NCBI RefSeq assembly: GCF_028747985.1
Contig: NZ_CP118108.1
Location: forward strand, 1,307,501-1,371,500
DNA: 64,000 bases
Reading direction: 5' to 3'
DNA from: Paenibacillus urinalis
GTDB taxonomy: Bacteria > Bacillota > Bacilli > Paenibacillales > Paenibacillaceae
The translations under genes were made by a program, and so were the position numbers. The notes below the pieces were generated by a model. The model made no database searches, was not told the origin of the DNA, and worked only from the letters and a program-made list of their open reading frames with translations. Below, piece by piece: positions 26,408 through 34,102 of this stretch; positions within the stretch are counted from its first letter, which is position 1, and every line of letters begins with the position of its first letter.

Positions 26408-28615
26408 TTGACGGAACCAACGACGATGGAAGTAAATGAAGAACAAGTAAGGCAAGAGCGTGAAGAGCGAATTGTGAAGCAGGTAGCGAAGGAGCTATCG
26501 CTTACAATCAAGCAGGTTAGAACGACGGTCGGACTCCTGAACGAAGGGAATACGATTCCCTTCATCGCGCGTTACCGTAAGGAAATGACCGGTGAACTGG
26601 ATGAGAACGTATTGCGTCTTATTGAAGAGCGTACCCTTTATTTGCGCAACCTGGAGGACCGCAAGGTAGAAGTTATCCGGATTATTGATGAGCAGGGTAA
26701 GCTTACGCCAGAACTTACAGCAGCCATTACTGAAGCGGTGAAGCTTCAAGAAGTAGAGGATCTGTACCGGCCTTATCGTCAAAAAAGAAAAACTCGTGCC
26801 AGCGTTGCCAAGGAGAGAGGTCTTGAGCCCTTGTCCGAATGGATCTGGAATCAGCCTAAGAACGGAAATGTGCTTGATGAGGCAGCGGGCTATGTGAATG
26901 AGGAGCTGGGCGTAGAGAGTGCAGAAGCTGCACTGGCAGGAGCCCTGGATATTCTCGCGGAAAATATTGCAGACGATGCAGAGATCCGCAAATGGGTTCG
27001 CCGTTATACGCTGGACCATGGAGTGCTCACTTCCGAGGCGAAGGATGCCGAAGTGGAATCCGTGTATGAGAACTATTACAGCTACCGCGAGCTTGCTAAA
27101 AAAATGCCGCCACACCGTATCCTTGCGATCAATCGGGGAGAGCGGGAGAATATTCTCAAGATCGGGCTCGATGTGAATGCAGAACCGGTCCATAACTATA
27201 TTGGACGCCAGATTTTGAAGCCTTCTTCGGTTGTAGAGGAACAAATGAAATTCGTTATTGAGGATGCCTACAAGCGTCTGATTGCGCCTTCTATTGAGCG
27301 GGAGGTTAGAGCCGAGCTTACCGAAAAAGGGGAGAACCAGGCGATCTCGATCTTCTCTGGTAACCTGCGCAGTCTGCTTCTGCAGCCGCCGATCAAGGGT
27401 AAGCGTGTGCTGGGAGTCGATCCTGCATACCGTACAGGCTGTAAGCTGGCAGTTGTGGATGATACGGGTAAATTGCTGGAGGTGGCAGTTACTTACCCCA
27501 CACCGCCTAACAATAAGAAGCAGGCAGCAAAAGAGAAATTTAACGAGCTGATCCACAAGTATGAGATTGAGCTGATTGTGATTGGTAACGGAACGGCTTC
27601 GCGCGAGACGGAACAGTTCGTGGCCGAGGTCATTCAAGAGCTTGAAGCCAAATCACTCGCATATCTGATCGTTAACGAGGCAGGTGCCAGTGTGTATTCT
27701 GCTTCCAAGCTGGCTCAAGAGGAATTCCCTGACCTGGATGTAGCAGAGCGGAGTGCTGCCTCAATTGCCCGCCGTGTACAGGATCCGCTTGCAGAGCTCG
27801 TCAAGATCGATCCCAAAGCCATCGGAGTAGGGCAGTATCAGCATGACGTCTCTCAGAAGCATTTGGAGGACAGCTTGAAGGCTGTTGTTGAATCCGCGGT
27901 TAACCATGTAGGCGTAGATGTGAATACGGCATCTCCTTCCTTGCTGTCGTATGTGGCAGGCGTCAATGCAACGATTGCCAAGAACATTGTGAAGTATCGT
28001 GAGGAGAACGGCAAATTCACTTCACGCAAGGAGCTGCAGAAAGTGCCGCGCCTAGGAGCGAAGACCTTCGAGCAATGTGCAGGCTTCATGCGTATCTCTG
28101 AAGGAGTGAATCCGCTGGACCGCACTGCAATCCACCCGGAATCCTATACGGTTGTGGATCGGCTCTTCCAAGAGCTGAAGGTGGATCTGGACAAGCTCGG
28201 CAGCCAAGAGCTTGCGCAGATCCTCGATGAGCAGCGGATCGAAGAGCTGGCAGGCAAGTTAGAGGTAGGTGTGCCTACACTGCGTGATATCATAGATAGT
28301 CTACAGCGTCCGGGCCGTGATCCGCGGGACGAGCTGCCACTGCCAATCTTCCGTACGGATGTGCTTAAGATTGAAGATCTGGAAGCGGGAATGGAGCTGC
28401 AGGGAACGGTTCGGAACGTCATCGACTTCGGTGCTTTTGTGGATATTGGAATTAAGAGCGATGGGCTTGTCCACATTTCACAGATGAGTGAAGGCTTTGT
28501 GAAGCACCCGATGGACGTCGTTTCTGTAGGGGATAATGTGACGGTGTGGGTACTTAGTGTCGAGCTGAAGAAAGGCCGAGTTGCCCTGACAATGAAGAAC
28601 CCGAATAAAGCTTAA
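26408..28615 (+). CDS. tex: Tex-family transcription accessory/RNA-binding protein
   Basis: About 735 residues from TTG 26408, preceded by AGGAAAGAGGG; ATG 26426 is the alternative. Domains in order: Tex N-terminal helical region with TVGLLNEGNTIPFIARYRKE, a YqgF-like RNase H fold (RVLGVDPAYRTGCKLAVVD), helix-hairpin-helix units (NTASPSLLSYVAGVNATIAKNIV and the following segment), and a C-terminal S1 RNA-binding domain (LQGTVRNVIDFGAFVDIGIKSDGLVHIS). Corresponds to B. subtilis YdcI, which is also next to cmpA and ydcK. It acts on nucleic acids; in other bacteria it affects transcription and toxin expression. Confidence 0.9.
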   Translation: MTEPTTMEVNEEQVRQEREERIVKQVAKELSLTIKQVRTTVGLLNEGNTIPFIARYRKEMTGELDENVLRLIEERTLYLRNLEDRKVEVIRIIDEQGKLTPELTAAITEAVKLQEVEDLYRPYRQKRKTRASVAKERGLEPLSEWIWNQPKNGNVLDEAAGYVNEELGVESAEAALAGALDILAENIADDAEIRKWVRRYTLDHGVLTSEAKDAEVESVYENYYSYRELAKKMPPHRILAINRGERENILKIGLDVNAEPVHNYIGRQILKPSSVVEEQMKFVIEDAYKRLIAPSIEREVRAELTEKGENQAISIFSGNLRSLLLQPPIKGKRVLGVDPAYRTGCKLAVVDDTGKLLEVAVTYPTPPNNKKQAAKEKFNELIHKYEIELIVIGNGTASRETEQFVAEVIQELEAKSLAYLIVNEAGASVYSASKLAQEEFPDLDVAERSAASIARRVQDPLAELVKIDPKAIGVGQYQHDVSQKHLEDSLKAVVESAVNHVGVDVNTASPSLLSYVAGVNATIAKNIVKYREENGKFTSRKELQKVPRLGAKTFEQCAGFMRISEGVNPLDRTAIHPESYTVVDRLFQELKVDLDKLGSQELAQILDEQRIEELAGKLEVGVPTLRDIIDSLQRPGRDPRDELPLPIFRTDVLKIEDLEAGMELQGTVRNVIDFGAFVDIGIKSDGLVHISQMSEGFVKHPMDVVSVGDNVTVWVLSVELKKGRVALTMKNPNKA

Positions 28616-28631
28616 ACGACCATTTCGATAT

Positions 28632-28681
28632 AAAAAAGCAGCCGATGCGCTGAGAAGCAAAGACAAGCGCTATCGGCTGTA
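28632..28681 (-). terminator. Terminator of cmpA (minus strand)
   Basis: CAGCCGAT-GCGCT and AGCGCTATCGGCTG form a stem with one bulge. The run of A before it on the plus strand is a T-tract for minus-strand transcription, so it ends cmpA. Confidence 0.7.
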
Positions 28682-28690
28682 TATGGATTA

Positions 28691-28837
28691 CTATAGTCTG
28701 GAATCATTGGTCTCTATTCCGCCAGTATTGCCTGGACGATTGCGATAGAAGAACCAGCATTCATTCAAGAGCTTGATTTGACGACTGTCCTTTTTGTGAA
28801 ATGCACGCATAAGTTGGTTACTCAGCCACTGTGGCAA
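28691..28837 (-). CDS. cmpA: Cortex morphogenetic protein CmpA
   Basis: 48 residues, too short for routine ORF calling. Start TTG (complement of 28835-28837) with GGAGGG six bases upstream. The protein begins PQWLSNQLMRAFHKKD and continues RQIKLLNECWFFYR, closely matching the short CmpA proteins (PxWLxxQL..AF..KD..QIKLLNxCWxFYR). CmpA acts in the mother cell as a checkpoint on spore cortex assembly through SpoIVA/ClpXP in B. subtilis, where it also sits beside the tex homologue. A minus-strand terminator follows. This is good evidence that the organism forms endospores. Confidence 0.85.
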   Translation of the reverse strand: MPQWLSNQLMRAFHKKDSRQIKLLNECWFFYRNRPGNTGGIETNDSRL

Positions 28838-28914
28838 GGGAATCCCTCCTAACACCCGTTAACATCTGTACGTTAGCATATGGGGGAAATGCCCGATTAG
28901 TGCAGGTCTACATC

Positions 28915-28992
28915 AAATAACCGTTCTGGACAGATCAGCTAAAGAAGACATGGGTCTTTACTTTGGTTTGATCTGCAGAACGGTTATTTTGT
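28915..28992. terminator. Long hairpin between cmpA and the 118-aa gene
   Basis: AAATAACCGTTCTG pairs perfectly with CAGAACGGTTATTT, with a second pair GATCAG-like inside. It lies just downstream of the minus-strand gene at 29017 and has short T-runs on both sides, so it likely terminates that gene. Confidence 0.6.
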
Positions 28993-29016
28993 CATTTCTA
29001 GTTCAGGAGGAGCTGA

Positions 29017-29373
29017 TTAGATGAGTTCTTCTTCCTCATACCATTGTTCGAGCTGAGCCTGAAGGGCGCGAATCTCTGTTAACAGGGCAATCAGTGGGTA
29101 GTGCTCCTCTTTGACAGAAGCAAAGGATTGTTCCAGCTGGTTAATATAATCAAGACCGCCTGTGATGGCGTATTGCTCTTCGAGCAAATCCAGCTGATCG
29201 CATTCAGCAATGGCCCTTGGTAAAGCAGGAACCGCATCTGCTGTAAGCTTACTGATCTCCTTGTGGAGACGCAGATTCAGAGCACTGAGCTGATAGGCAT
29301 AATCAGATGGCATTTCTACAAATTCGAGCTGACCAGCAGCATGCTGTAAAATGATGTAGCGCATCTTGGACAT
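29017..29373 (-). CDS. Conserved hypothetical protein, 118 aa
   Basis: Starts ATG 29373 behind GGGGAGAA. The sequence is soluble, mostly helical and acidic at the end (EQWYEEEEL). The beginning RYIILQHAAGQLEFVEMP may be a short beta unit. I do not recognise a family with known function. It sits between cmpA and the divergent sprT-like gene. Confidence 0.6.
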   Translation of the reverse strand: MSKMRYIILQHAAGQLEFVEMPSDYAYQLSALNLRLHKEISKLTADAVPALPRAIAECDQLDLLEEQYAITGGLDYINQLEQSFASVKEEHYPLIALLTEIRALQAQLEQWYEEEELI

Positions 29374-29492
29374 AACGATGATTCTCCCCTTTTGGTCGTC
29401 GTTCTTAAACGTTCCTTGACAGTGTATCCCAAGGTATAGTTACAATCAAGTAGAAACGATGCACGGAAGTGAGCTGAATAAGGGTGAATTTA

Positions 29493-29963
29493 ATGACAAA
29501 CGAAGAATTACAGGCTTGGATTGAGCGAATATCCATGGATAGCTTCGGTGTGCCTTTTCGTCATGAGGCTGTCTTTAACAAACGTTTGACGACAACAGGC
29601 GGCAGATATATGCTTCGCACCCATCGTATTGAGATTAATCCGCATCAGTTAGCGGTGCACGGGGCAGATGAGGTAGAGAAGATTATTAAACATGAGCTAT
29701 GCCATTATCATTTGCATATACGTGGAAGAGGCTATAAGCATCGTGATCCCGAATTTAAGCAGCTGTTAGCTCAGGTAGGAGGGAGCAGGTACTGCCAGGG
29801 CTTGCCGGGCGGAAAAGCTCGCAGATCACTCCCCTATAAATATGAGCTGATCTGTCAGAGCTGCTCACAGGTGTACAAGCGTAAGCGTAAAGTAGATGTG
29901 CGCAAATATCGCTGTGGACGCTGCAGCGGCAGACTCCAAATATCTGAGCTGACGAAGGCTTGA
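29493..29963 (+). CDS. ydcK: SprT-family zinc metalloprotein (YdcK-like)
   Basis: 156 residues from ATG 29493 with AGGGTGA upstream; GTG 29484 falls inside that ribosome binding site. The zincin motif is KHELCHYHLH (HExxH) with a further His (GYKHRDPEF) as third ligand. A C-terminal zinc ribbon has CQSCSQ and CGRCSG. In Bacillus YdcK is next to tex/cmpA and to a tRNA cluster, exactly as here. The biological substrate is not known. Confidence 0.88.
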   Translation: MTNEELQAWIERISMDSFGVPFRHEAVFNKRLTTTGGRYMLRTHRIEINPHQLAVHGADEVEKIIKHELCHYHLHIRGRGYKHRDPEFKQLLAQVGGSRYCQGLPGGKARRSLPYKYELICQSCSQVYKRKRKVDVRKYRCGRCSGRLQISELTKA

Positions 29964-30006
29964 CTCTTGTCTAAACTTTTGCTAAATTATTAATTACAGC
30001 TAATGT

Positions 30007-30082
30007 TCCCTGATAGCTCAGTTGGTAGAGCACTCGACTGTTAATCGAGTTGTCACAGGTTCGAGTCCTGTTCGGGGAGCCA
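30007..30082 (+). tRNA. tRNA-Asn (GTT)
   Basis: Acceptor TCCCTGA pairs with TCGGGGA, anticodon loop centre GTT, T-loop GTTCGAGTC, encoded CCA at 30080-30082. First gene of the tRNA cluster after ydcK. Confidence 0.97.
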
Positions 30083-30083
30083 T

Positions 30084-30172
30084 GGAGAGATACCCAAGTG
30101 GCTATAAGGGGACCCTCTGCTAAGGGGTTAGACTGCGTAAGCGGTGCGAGGGTTCGAATCCCTCTCTCTCCG
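30084..30172 (+). tRNA. tRNA-Ser (GCT)
   Basis: Acceptor GGAGAGA pairs with TCTCTCC, discriminator G. The anticodon stem is ACCCT/GGGGT with loop CTGCTAA (GCT), and a long variable arm is present as expected for Ser. CCA is not encoded. It begins one base after tRNA-Asn. Its last 15 bases are repeated twice downstream as part of the 150-nt repeat. Confidence 0.95.
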
Positions 30173-30512
30173 TTCCATTGAGCAAAGAAAGCCCGCGAGG
30201 GCTTTTTTTGCGTTATGGAACATAAAAGATGGGATGAGAACCCATAGGGGTTCGTCGGAGCATAAGCTTCGAAAGGATTACATCGCAGTCTCGACCGAAG
30301 GGAGAGTATCCCTCTCTCTCCGTTCCATTGAGCAAAGAAAGCCCGCGAGGGCTTTTTTTTGCGTTATGGAACATAAAAGATGGGATGAGAACCCATAGGG
30401 GTTCGTCGGAGCATAAGCTTCGAAAGGATTACATCGCAGTCTCGACCGAAGGGAGAGTATCCCTCTCTCTCCGTTCCATTAAGCAAAGAAAGCCCGTGAG
30501 GGCTTTTTTTGT
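30158..30512 (+). repeat. Tandem 150-nt repeats copying the tRNA-Ser 3' end and terminator
   Basis: Unit 1 is 30158-30307 (150 nt), beginning inside the tRNA-Ser gene. Unit 2 is 30308-30458 (151 nt) and differs, by my reading, only by one extra T in the terminator run. A third, degenerate unit starts at 30459 and can be followed to about 30560. Each unit contains the last 15 nt of tRNA-Ser, a terminator (GCCC-GCGA-GGGC plus T-run at about 30189, 30340 and 30490), a hairpin GAACCC..GGGGTTC, and a conserved core (30239-30313 and 30390-30464). In unit 3 the core is lost and the hairpin becomes a terminator. Confidence 0.9.
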
Positions 30513-30529
30513 TATAAAGGACATACAAA

Positions 30530-30562
30530 GATAGAATGGCGAACCCAGGGGTTCGCCATTTT
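30530..30562. terminator. Terminator at the end of the repeat array
   Basis: AATGGCGAACCC pairs with GGGTTCGCCATT around a short loop, followed by TTGTATTT. It lies between the array and the convergent HAD gene and can serve both. Confidence 0.75.
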
Positions 30563-30584
30563 GTATTTACAGCATTCTCAAAAA

Positions 30585-31466
30585 TTAAGTTAAGGACGGC
30601 TCCATATTCATGCCTGCCAGCTTACGTTCAATCGCGTACGCAACGCCGTTCTCAATATTGGTAAGCGTAACTTCTTTCGCAATAGCCTGAATATCTGGAT
30701 GTGCATTGCCCATCGCGACAGAGGTTCCGGCAATGGTAAGCATGGATACATCATTATTGCTGTCTCCAATCGCCATCGTATGCTCCAGTGATATGCCGAG
30801 CCTTGCAGCCAGTTTACTCAGCGCATTTCCTTTAGAAGCATCCGGATGCTCAACTTCAAAATTGTGATCTGCAGAAATGACCATGGTTACCTCCGGATTG
30901 TTCCGGAATCTTGCACGTCCGAGCTCAAGCTTCTGCTTATCAAAGGATAGAGACAAGATATTGTAAATTTCGGCATCCTCCGGAATACTGAGATAAGAAG
31001 GGATTCGCACGATCCCGGTTTGTTCATACTGCTTCTCTGCCATACGAAGCAGGCGGTCCAGGCTTTCTTCCGGATTCGCGCTTAAGGCACGGTCAATCTC
31101 TATAGACATGAGCTGATGGCCTTCATTCGGCGAATAAATCGCCCGGTCGGTAAGGACTTCATAATAAAATTGGTTTTGATCAAGCCATTCCAGAACGGAC
31201 ATAGCCGTATTTCTATCCATTGGAATGGACTCCACTCGGTTCGAATCCTCATCATGCGTTGTCGCTCCGTTTGCCCCGATCACCGGCGTATTAATCCCGG
31301 CTTCTGCACATATCGCCTTAACGTCAGCATGAGCTCGCCCTGTAGCAATCGTAACGTGTACACCCAGGCTTTGGGCTTTGCGGATGGCATTTGCATTTTC
31401 TTCACTAATCTTACTGTCACTGTTTAGCAGTGTTCCGTCCAAATCTATAGCAATGAGCTTAATCAT
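30585..31466 (-). CDS. Cof-type HAD-superfamily phosphatase
   Basis: 293 residues. Motif I IAIDLDGTLLNSD at 5-17 carries the nucleophile Asp; ATGRAH is motif II; the large C2-type cap occupies about 85-190; Lys (KGNALSKLA) and GDSNNDVSML are motifs III/IV. This is the Cof-type layout of sugar-phosphate or phosphoramidate phosphatases. Its start overlaps the DeoR-type gene by 4 bases, so both are co-transcribed. The pair interrupts the tRNA cluster between tRNA-Ser and tRNA-Glu. Confidence 0.9.
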   Translation of the reverse strand: MIKLIAIDLDGTLLNSDSKISEENANAIRKAQSLGVHVTIATGRAHADVKAICAEAGINTPVIGANGATTHDEDSNRVESIPMDRNTAMSVLEWLDQNQFYYEVLTDRAIYSPNEGHQLMSIEIDRALSANPEESLDRLLRMAEKQYEQTGIVRIPSYLSIPEDAEIYNILSLSFDKQKLELGRARFRNNPEVTMVISADHNFEVEHPDASKGNALSKLAARLGISLEHTMAIGDSNNDVSMLTIAGTSVAMGNAHPDIQAIAKEVTLTNIENGVAYAIERKLAGMNMEPSLT

Positions 31467-32239
31467 AGGGTAACCTCCTGATCGTCGTCGGGAATTAACA
31501 CTTCGACCTGATTTTTATTGAGAAAATCCAGCATTTCTTTATCTGGAGAACGATCTGTAATCATGATGTCGACCATACTCCAATCTGCAAATCGGTAAAA
31601 ATAGTTGCGCCCAAACTTCGAGTGATCCGCGAGCACAATGACGGTATCGGCTTGTTCCATCATCTTGAACTTTACCTTGCCTTCTTCATCACCAGAGCTA
31701 AGCCCATCGGTCGTCACACCACCTACACCAATAAAAGCCTTCTCGACATGATAGTTGGATAAGGTGTCAATAACGGAAGCACCATAGACGTAGCGATGCT
31801 CCTTGTGCAACATTCCTCCCAAGAGCCTGATTTGAATCAAATCTTTCTCTGACAGCAGGTCTGCCGAGTTAATGGAGTTCGTAATCACCGTGCAATCCTG
31901 TGGATGTAAATATTCGGCGCAGGCCTGAACGGTGGTTGAAGAGTCCAGAATAATGCGATCTCCCTTGCGAACGAGAGCAGCTGCGAGACGACCGATCGCC
32001 TTTTTCTCATCCGAGACGGTAGTCAAACGATCTTTATAATTTTTGAATTCCTGAATGGGGGAGGGGAGCAGTGCGCCTCCTCTGGTGCGTACAATGAGAT
32101 TCTGATCTTCAAGCTTGATCAAATCTCGTCTTGCTGTATCCCGGGACACGTCGAAGATGGAGCATAACTCTTCTATAGAGATTCGACCTGACTTGGCCAG
32201 ATGGTCCATGATAAGCTGCATGCGTTCTTCCTGATACAA
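31463..32239 (-). CDS. DeoR/GlpR-family transcriptional repressor
   Basis: 258 residues. The N-terminal winged helix (ERMQLIMDHLAKSGRISIEELCSIFDVSRDTARRDL) is the DeoR signature. The C-terminal DeoRC effector domain (about 75-235) has the ligand-loop motif ILDSSTTVQACAEYL and GVGGVTTDGLS. It probably responds to a sugar phosphate and controls itself and the HAD phosphatase, given repeated TGATGCA-type sites upstream (32257-32342). Confidence 0.9.
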   Translation of the reverse strand: MYQEERMQLIMDHLAKSGRISIEELCSIFDVSRDTARRDLIKLEDQNLIVRTRGGALLPSPIQEFKNYKDRLTTVSDEKKAIGRLAAALVRKGDRIILDSSTTVQACAEYLHPQDCTVITNSINSADLLSEKDLIQIRLLGGMLHKEHRYVYGASVIDTLSNYHVEKAFIGVGGVTTDGLSSGDEEGKVKFKMMEQADTVIVLADHSKFGRNYFYRFADWSMVDIMITDRSPDKEMLDFLNKNQVEVLIPDDDQEVTL

Positions 32240-32256
32240 GCGGATACCTCCTTACG

Positions 32257-32342
32257 TTGATGCATCAATATAAGTAATCATAAGCCAAAATAAGCAATGA
32301 TGCAACATGAATGGATTGAAAAGCATGTAATTGTGCATCAAT
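32257..32342 (-). promoter_or_regulatory. Likely DeoR operator cluster
   Basis: The perfect palindrome TTGATGCATCAA lies at 32257-32268, a related AATGATGCAAC at 32296-32306 and TTGTGCATCAAT at 32331-32342. Three spaced copies of one motif directly upstream of the regulator gene suggest autoregulation with looping. Confidence 0.5.
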
Positions 32343-32415
32343 CTACGTCATTAAGGTGAAATATGGTGATGAATTAGGGTTTAATATTTTTTTATCATTT
32401 TTTTAAAAAAAGGGC

Positions 32416-32445
32416 TTGTCAAATACTTATTATATTTGATATACT
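32416..32445 (+). promoter_or_regulatory. Promoter of the tRNA-Glu-Lys-Leu unit
   Basis: TTGTCA (32416-32421) and TATACT (32440-32445) with an 18-base spacer, 34 bases before tRNA-Glu. Confidence 0.65.
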
Positions 32446-32478
32446 CTAAAAGTCGTCAATGAGCGAACGAAAAAATAA

Positions 32479-32550
32479 GGCCCGTTGGTCAAGGGGTTAA
32501 GACACCTCCCTTTCACGGAGGTAACAGGGGTTCGAATCCCCTACGGGTCA
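32479..32550 (+). tRNA. tRNA-Glu (TTC)
   Basis: Acceptor GGCCCGT pairs with ACGGGTC, anticodon loop CCTTTCACG (TTC), T-loop GGTTCGAATCC, discriminator A. CCA is not encoded. Its 3' end is partly duplicated about 90 bases downstream. Confidence 0.96.
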
Positions 32551-32655
32551 CTTTTATAACCAGCAACCCATAAGGGTTCGTCGGAGAATAAACTTCGGAA
32601 GGACTGCATCGCGGTCTCGAACGAAGTGAGAGTCTCCCTACTGGTCACTTTATCC
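32551..32655 (+). repeat. Single diverged copy of the tRNA-tail element after tRNA-Glu
   Basis: The core 32565-32639 aligns without gaps to the core of the tRNA-Ser repeats (30239-30313); by hand count about 65 of 75 positions agree. It ends in TCTCCCTACTGGTCACTTT, a near copy of the tRNA-Glu 3' end and flank TCCCCTACGGGTCACTTT. Thus the same core carries a different tRNA tail at a different tRNA gene. Confidence 0.85.
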
Positions 32656-32709
32656 AACCTTGCTTTATGTACCTAGCATAGTGGCATACATCATTGGATT
32701 ACTCAGCAA

Positions 32710-32785
32710 GAGCCATTAGCTCAGTTGGTAGAGCACCTGACTTTTAATCAGGGTGTCGAAGGTTCGAGTCCTTCATGGCTCACCA
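32710..32785 (+). tRNA. tRNA-Lys (TTT)
   Basis: Acceptor GAGCCAT pairs with ATGGCTC, anticodon TTT in CTTTTAA, T-loop GGTTCGAGTCC, encoded CCA at 32783-32785. Confidence 0.97.
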
Positions 32786-32794
32786 GTTTAATAT

Positions 32795-32877
32795 GCGGTC
32801 GTGGTGGAATGGCAGACACGCTATCTTGAGGGGGTAGTGGGTGTATACCCGTGGAGGTTCGAGTCCTCTCGACCGCA
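32795..32877 (+). tRNA. tRNA-Leu (GAG), copy 1
   Basis: Acceptor GCGGTCG pairs with CGACCGC, anticodon loop CTTGAGG (GAG), long variable arm GTGGGTGTATACCCGT, T-loop GGTTCGAGTCC. 83 nt, CCA not encoded. An identical gene lies at 46577. In B. subtilis the homologous trnS-leu2 is the integration site of ICEBs1; no integrase is seen here. Confidence 0.96.
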
Positions 32878-32896
32878 TCCTAATAACTAGTGAAAG

Positions 32897-32928
32897 AGTC
32901 TTACGTGCTTAAACGTAAGGCTTTTTTT
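32897..32928 (+). terminator. Terminator of the tRNA unit
   Basis: AGTCTTACG pairs with CGTAAGGCT, followed by TTTTTTT. Confidence 0.8.
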
Positions 32929-32952
32929 ATGTCTGGTTGAATCGTACATGGC

Positions 32953-33003
32953 AAAAGGGACTATATACTTGATGCGTGAGCTGCCTCAAGTAGTAGTCCC
33001 TGT
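32953..33003 (-). terminator. Terminator of the degV-type gene (minus strand)
   Basis: AGGGACTA..CTTGA pairs with TCAAG..TAGTCCCT; on the minus strand TTTT follows. Lies about 40 bases beyond the DegV stop codon. Confidence 0.7.
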
Positions 33004-33044
33004 CTTATCTCATTTTCAAATATATAGATTAGTTCCGGTTGAGC

Positions 33045-33887
33045 TTATCCGCAATAATAGACAAAGCCGATTGCTCCTACACCGGTATGCGTACTAATAA
33101 TAGGAGAAGTATAGCTGATATCGACATCGCTGTGACCTGTCAGATCCGAGATCGCTTGCTTCAGCTGCTCTGCTAACTTATGACCTTCTGCATGGGCAAT
33201 TCCCACTTTATGAATTGTCTTGCCTTTTACATCTTCTGCAAACTGTTTGGCCAAATGTCTGACGATTTGGGCGTGACTGCGCAGATTGACGACAGGTGTA
33301 TATTTACCCTCTGATAATGTAGCGATCGGTTTAATATGAAGCAGAGAGCCGATCAGACCCTTACTCTTGCCGATGCGCCCGCCCTTTACAAGGTTCTCAA
33401 GGGTGTCGACCGCGACGAACAGCTTCGTCTGACTGCGGATTTCGGTAATCCGATCGACAATCTCAGAAGTCGTCTTACCCTCTGCTGCCCATTCTGCAGC
33501 TTCCAGCACTTGAAACGCGAGACCCTTTGAAATGTATTGGGAATCAATGACGGTTACCTCAGCACTGGACATCTCAGCAGCCATTTCTGCCGAGCGTACC
33601 GTGCCGCTTAAGCTGCCTGTCATGTGAATAGATATAATCTCATAGCCTTCTTCATGAAGTCTGTTGTAGCGCTCCAAGAACTCACCAGCTGACGGCTGAG
33701 AGCTCTTTGGCAGCTCGCTGCTTTGCTTCATTTTTTGAATAAATTGCTCTGGGGTGATATCGATCCCATCGATATAATTGACACCATCGATAGAAAAAGT
33801 AAGAGGAACCACTTCGATGTCATGCTTCTGAATGACGGATTGAGGTATATCTACTGTAGAGTCCGTCACAATCTTAATTTTCTTCAT
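33045..33887 (-). CDS. DegV-family fatty-acid-binding protein
   Basis: 280 residues. The N-terminus KIKIVTDSTVDIP and the later SSQPSAGEF and ISIHMTGSLSGTVRSA segments are hallmark DegV motifs that contact the bound fatty acid head group. THTGVGAIGFVYY closes the protein. In Firmicutes these proteins (FakB) bind exogenous fatty acids for the FakA kinase. A single gene with an upstream GGAGTG ribosome binding site. Whether it is a FakB here is not decidable. Confidence 0.88.
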   Translation of the reverse strand: MKKIKIVTDSTVDIPQSVIQKHDIEVVPLTFSIDGVNYIDGIDITPEQFIQKMKQSSELPKSSQPSAGEFLERYNRLHEEGYEIISIHMTGSLSGTVRSAEMAAEMSSAEVTVIDSQYISKGLAFQVLEAAEWAAEGKTTSEIVDRITEIRSQTKLFVAVDTLENLVKGGRIGKSKGLIGSLLHIKPIATLSEGKYTPVVNLRSHAQIVRHLAKQFAEDVKGKTIHKVGIAHAEGHKLAEQLKQAISDLTGHSDVDISYTSPIISTHTGVGAIGFVYYCG

Positions 33888-34102
33888 TCATTCACTCCTT
33901 ATGCCAAATCCAGACAGGTAGGAGGAGCTGTATAGCGCTGTGGCTCAATCTATCTGGACATTTATATTAGTATATACGAGCAGGCATATCAGGTTCAAAT
34001 GGAAGGCTGAGGATGGGATGGGTGTATGATATAATATGGAATTATTGTGAAGTTTATTTGCATAATGAACTACATAATGACATAACTGGAAGGCGGTATT
34101 AT

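Noticed and set aside
30144..30534. Two overlapping ORFs of 84 and 68 codons across the repeat units (shared SIEQRKPARAFF segment)
   Set aside because: They start inside tRNA-Ser and run through terminators; the frame changes when the T-run length changes. Best explained by the tandem repeat, though the E. coli tyrT repeats also contain a small ORF.
32860..32877. ICEBs1-like integrated element at tRNA-Leu(GAG)
   Set aside because: The tRNA is the homologous target, but no integrase, excisionase or conjugation gene lies between or beside the copies, and full-length tRNA duplication is not the ICEBs1 pattern.
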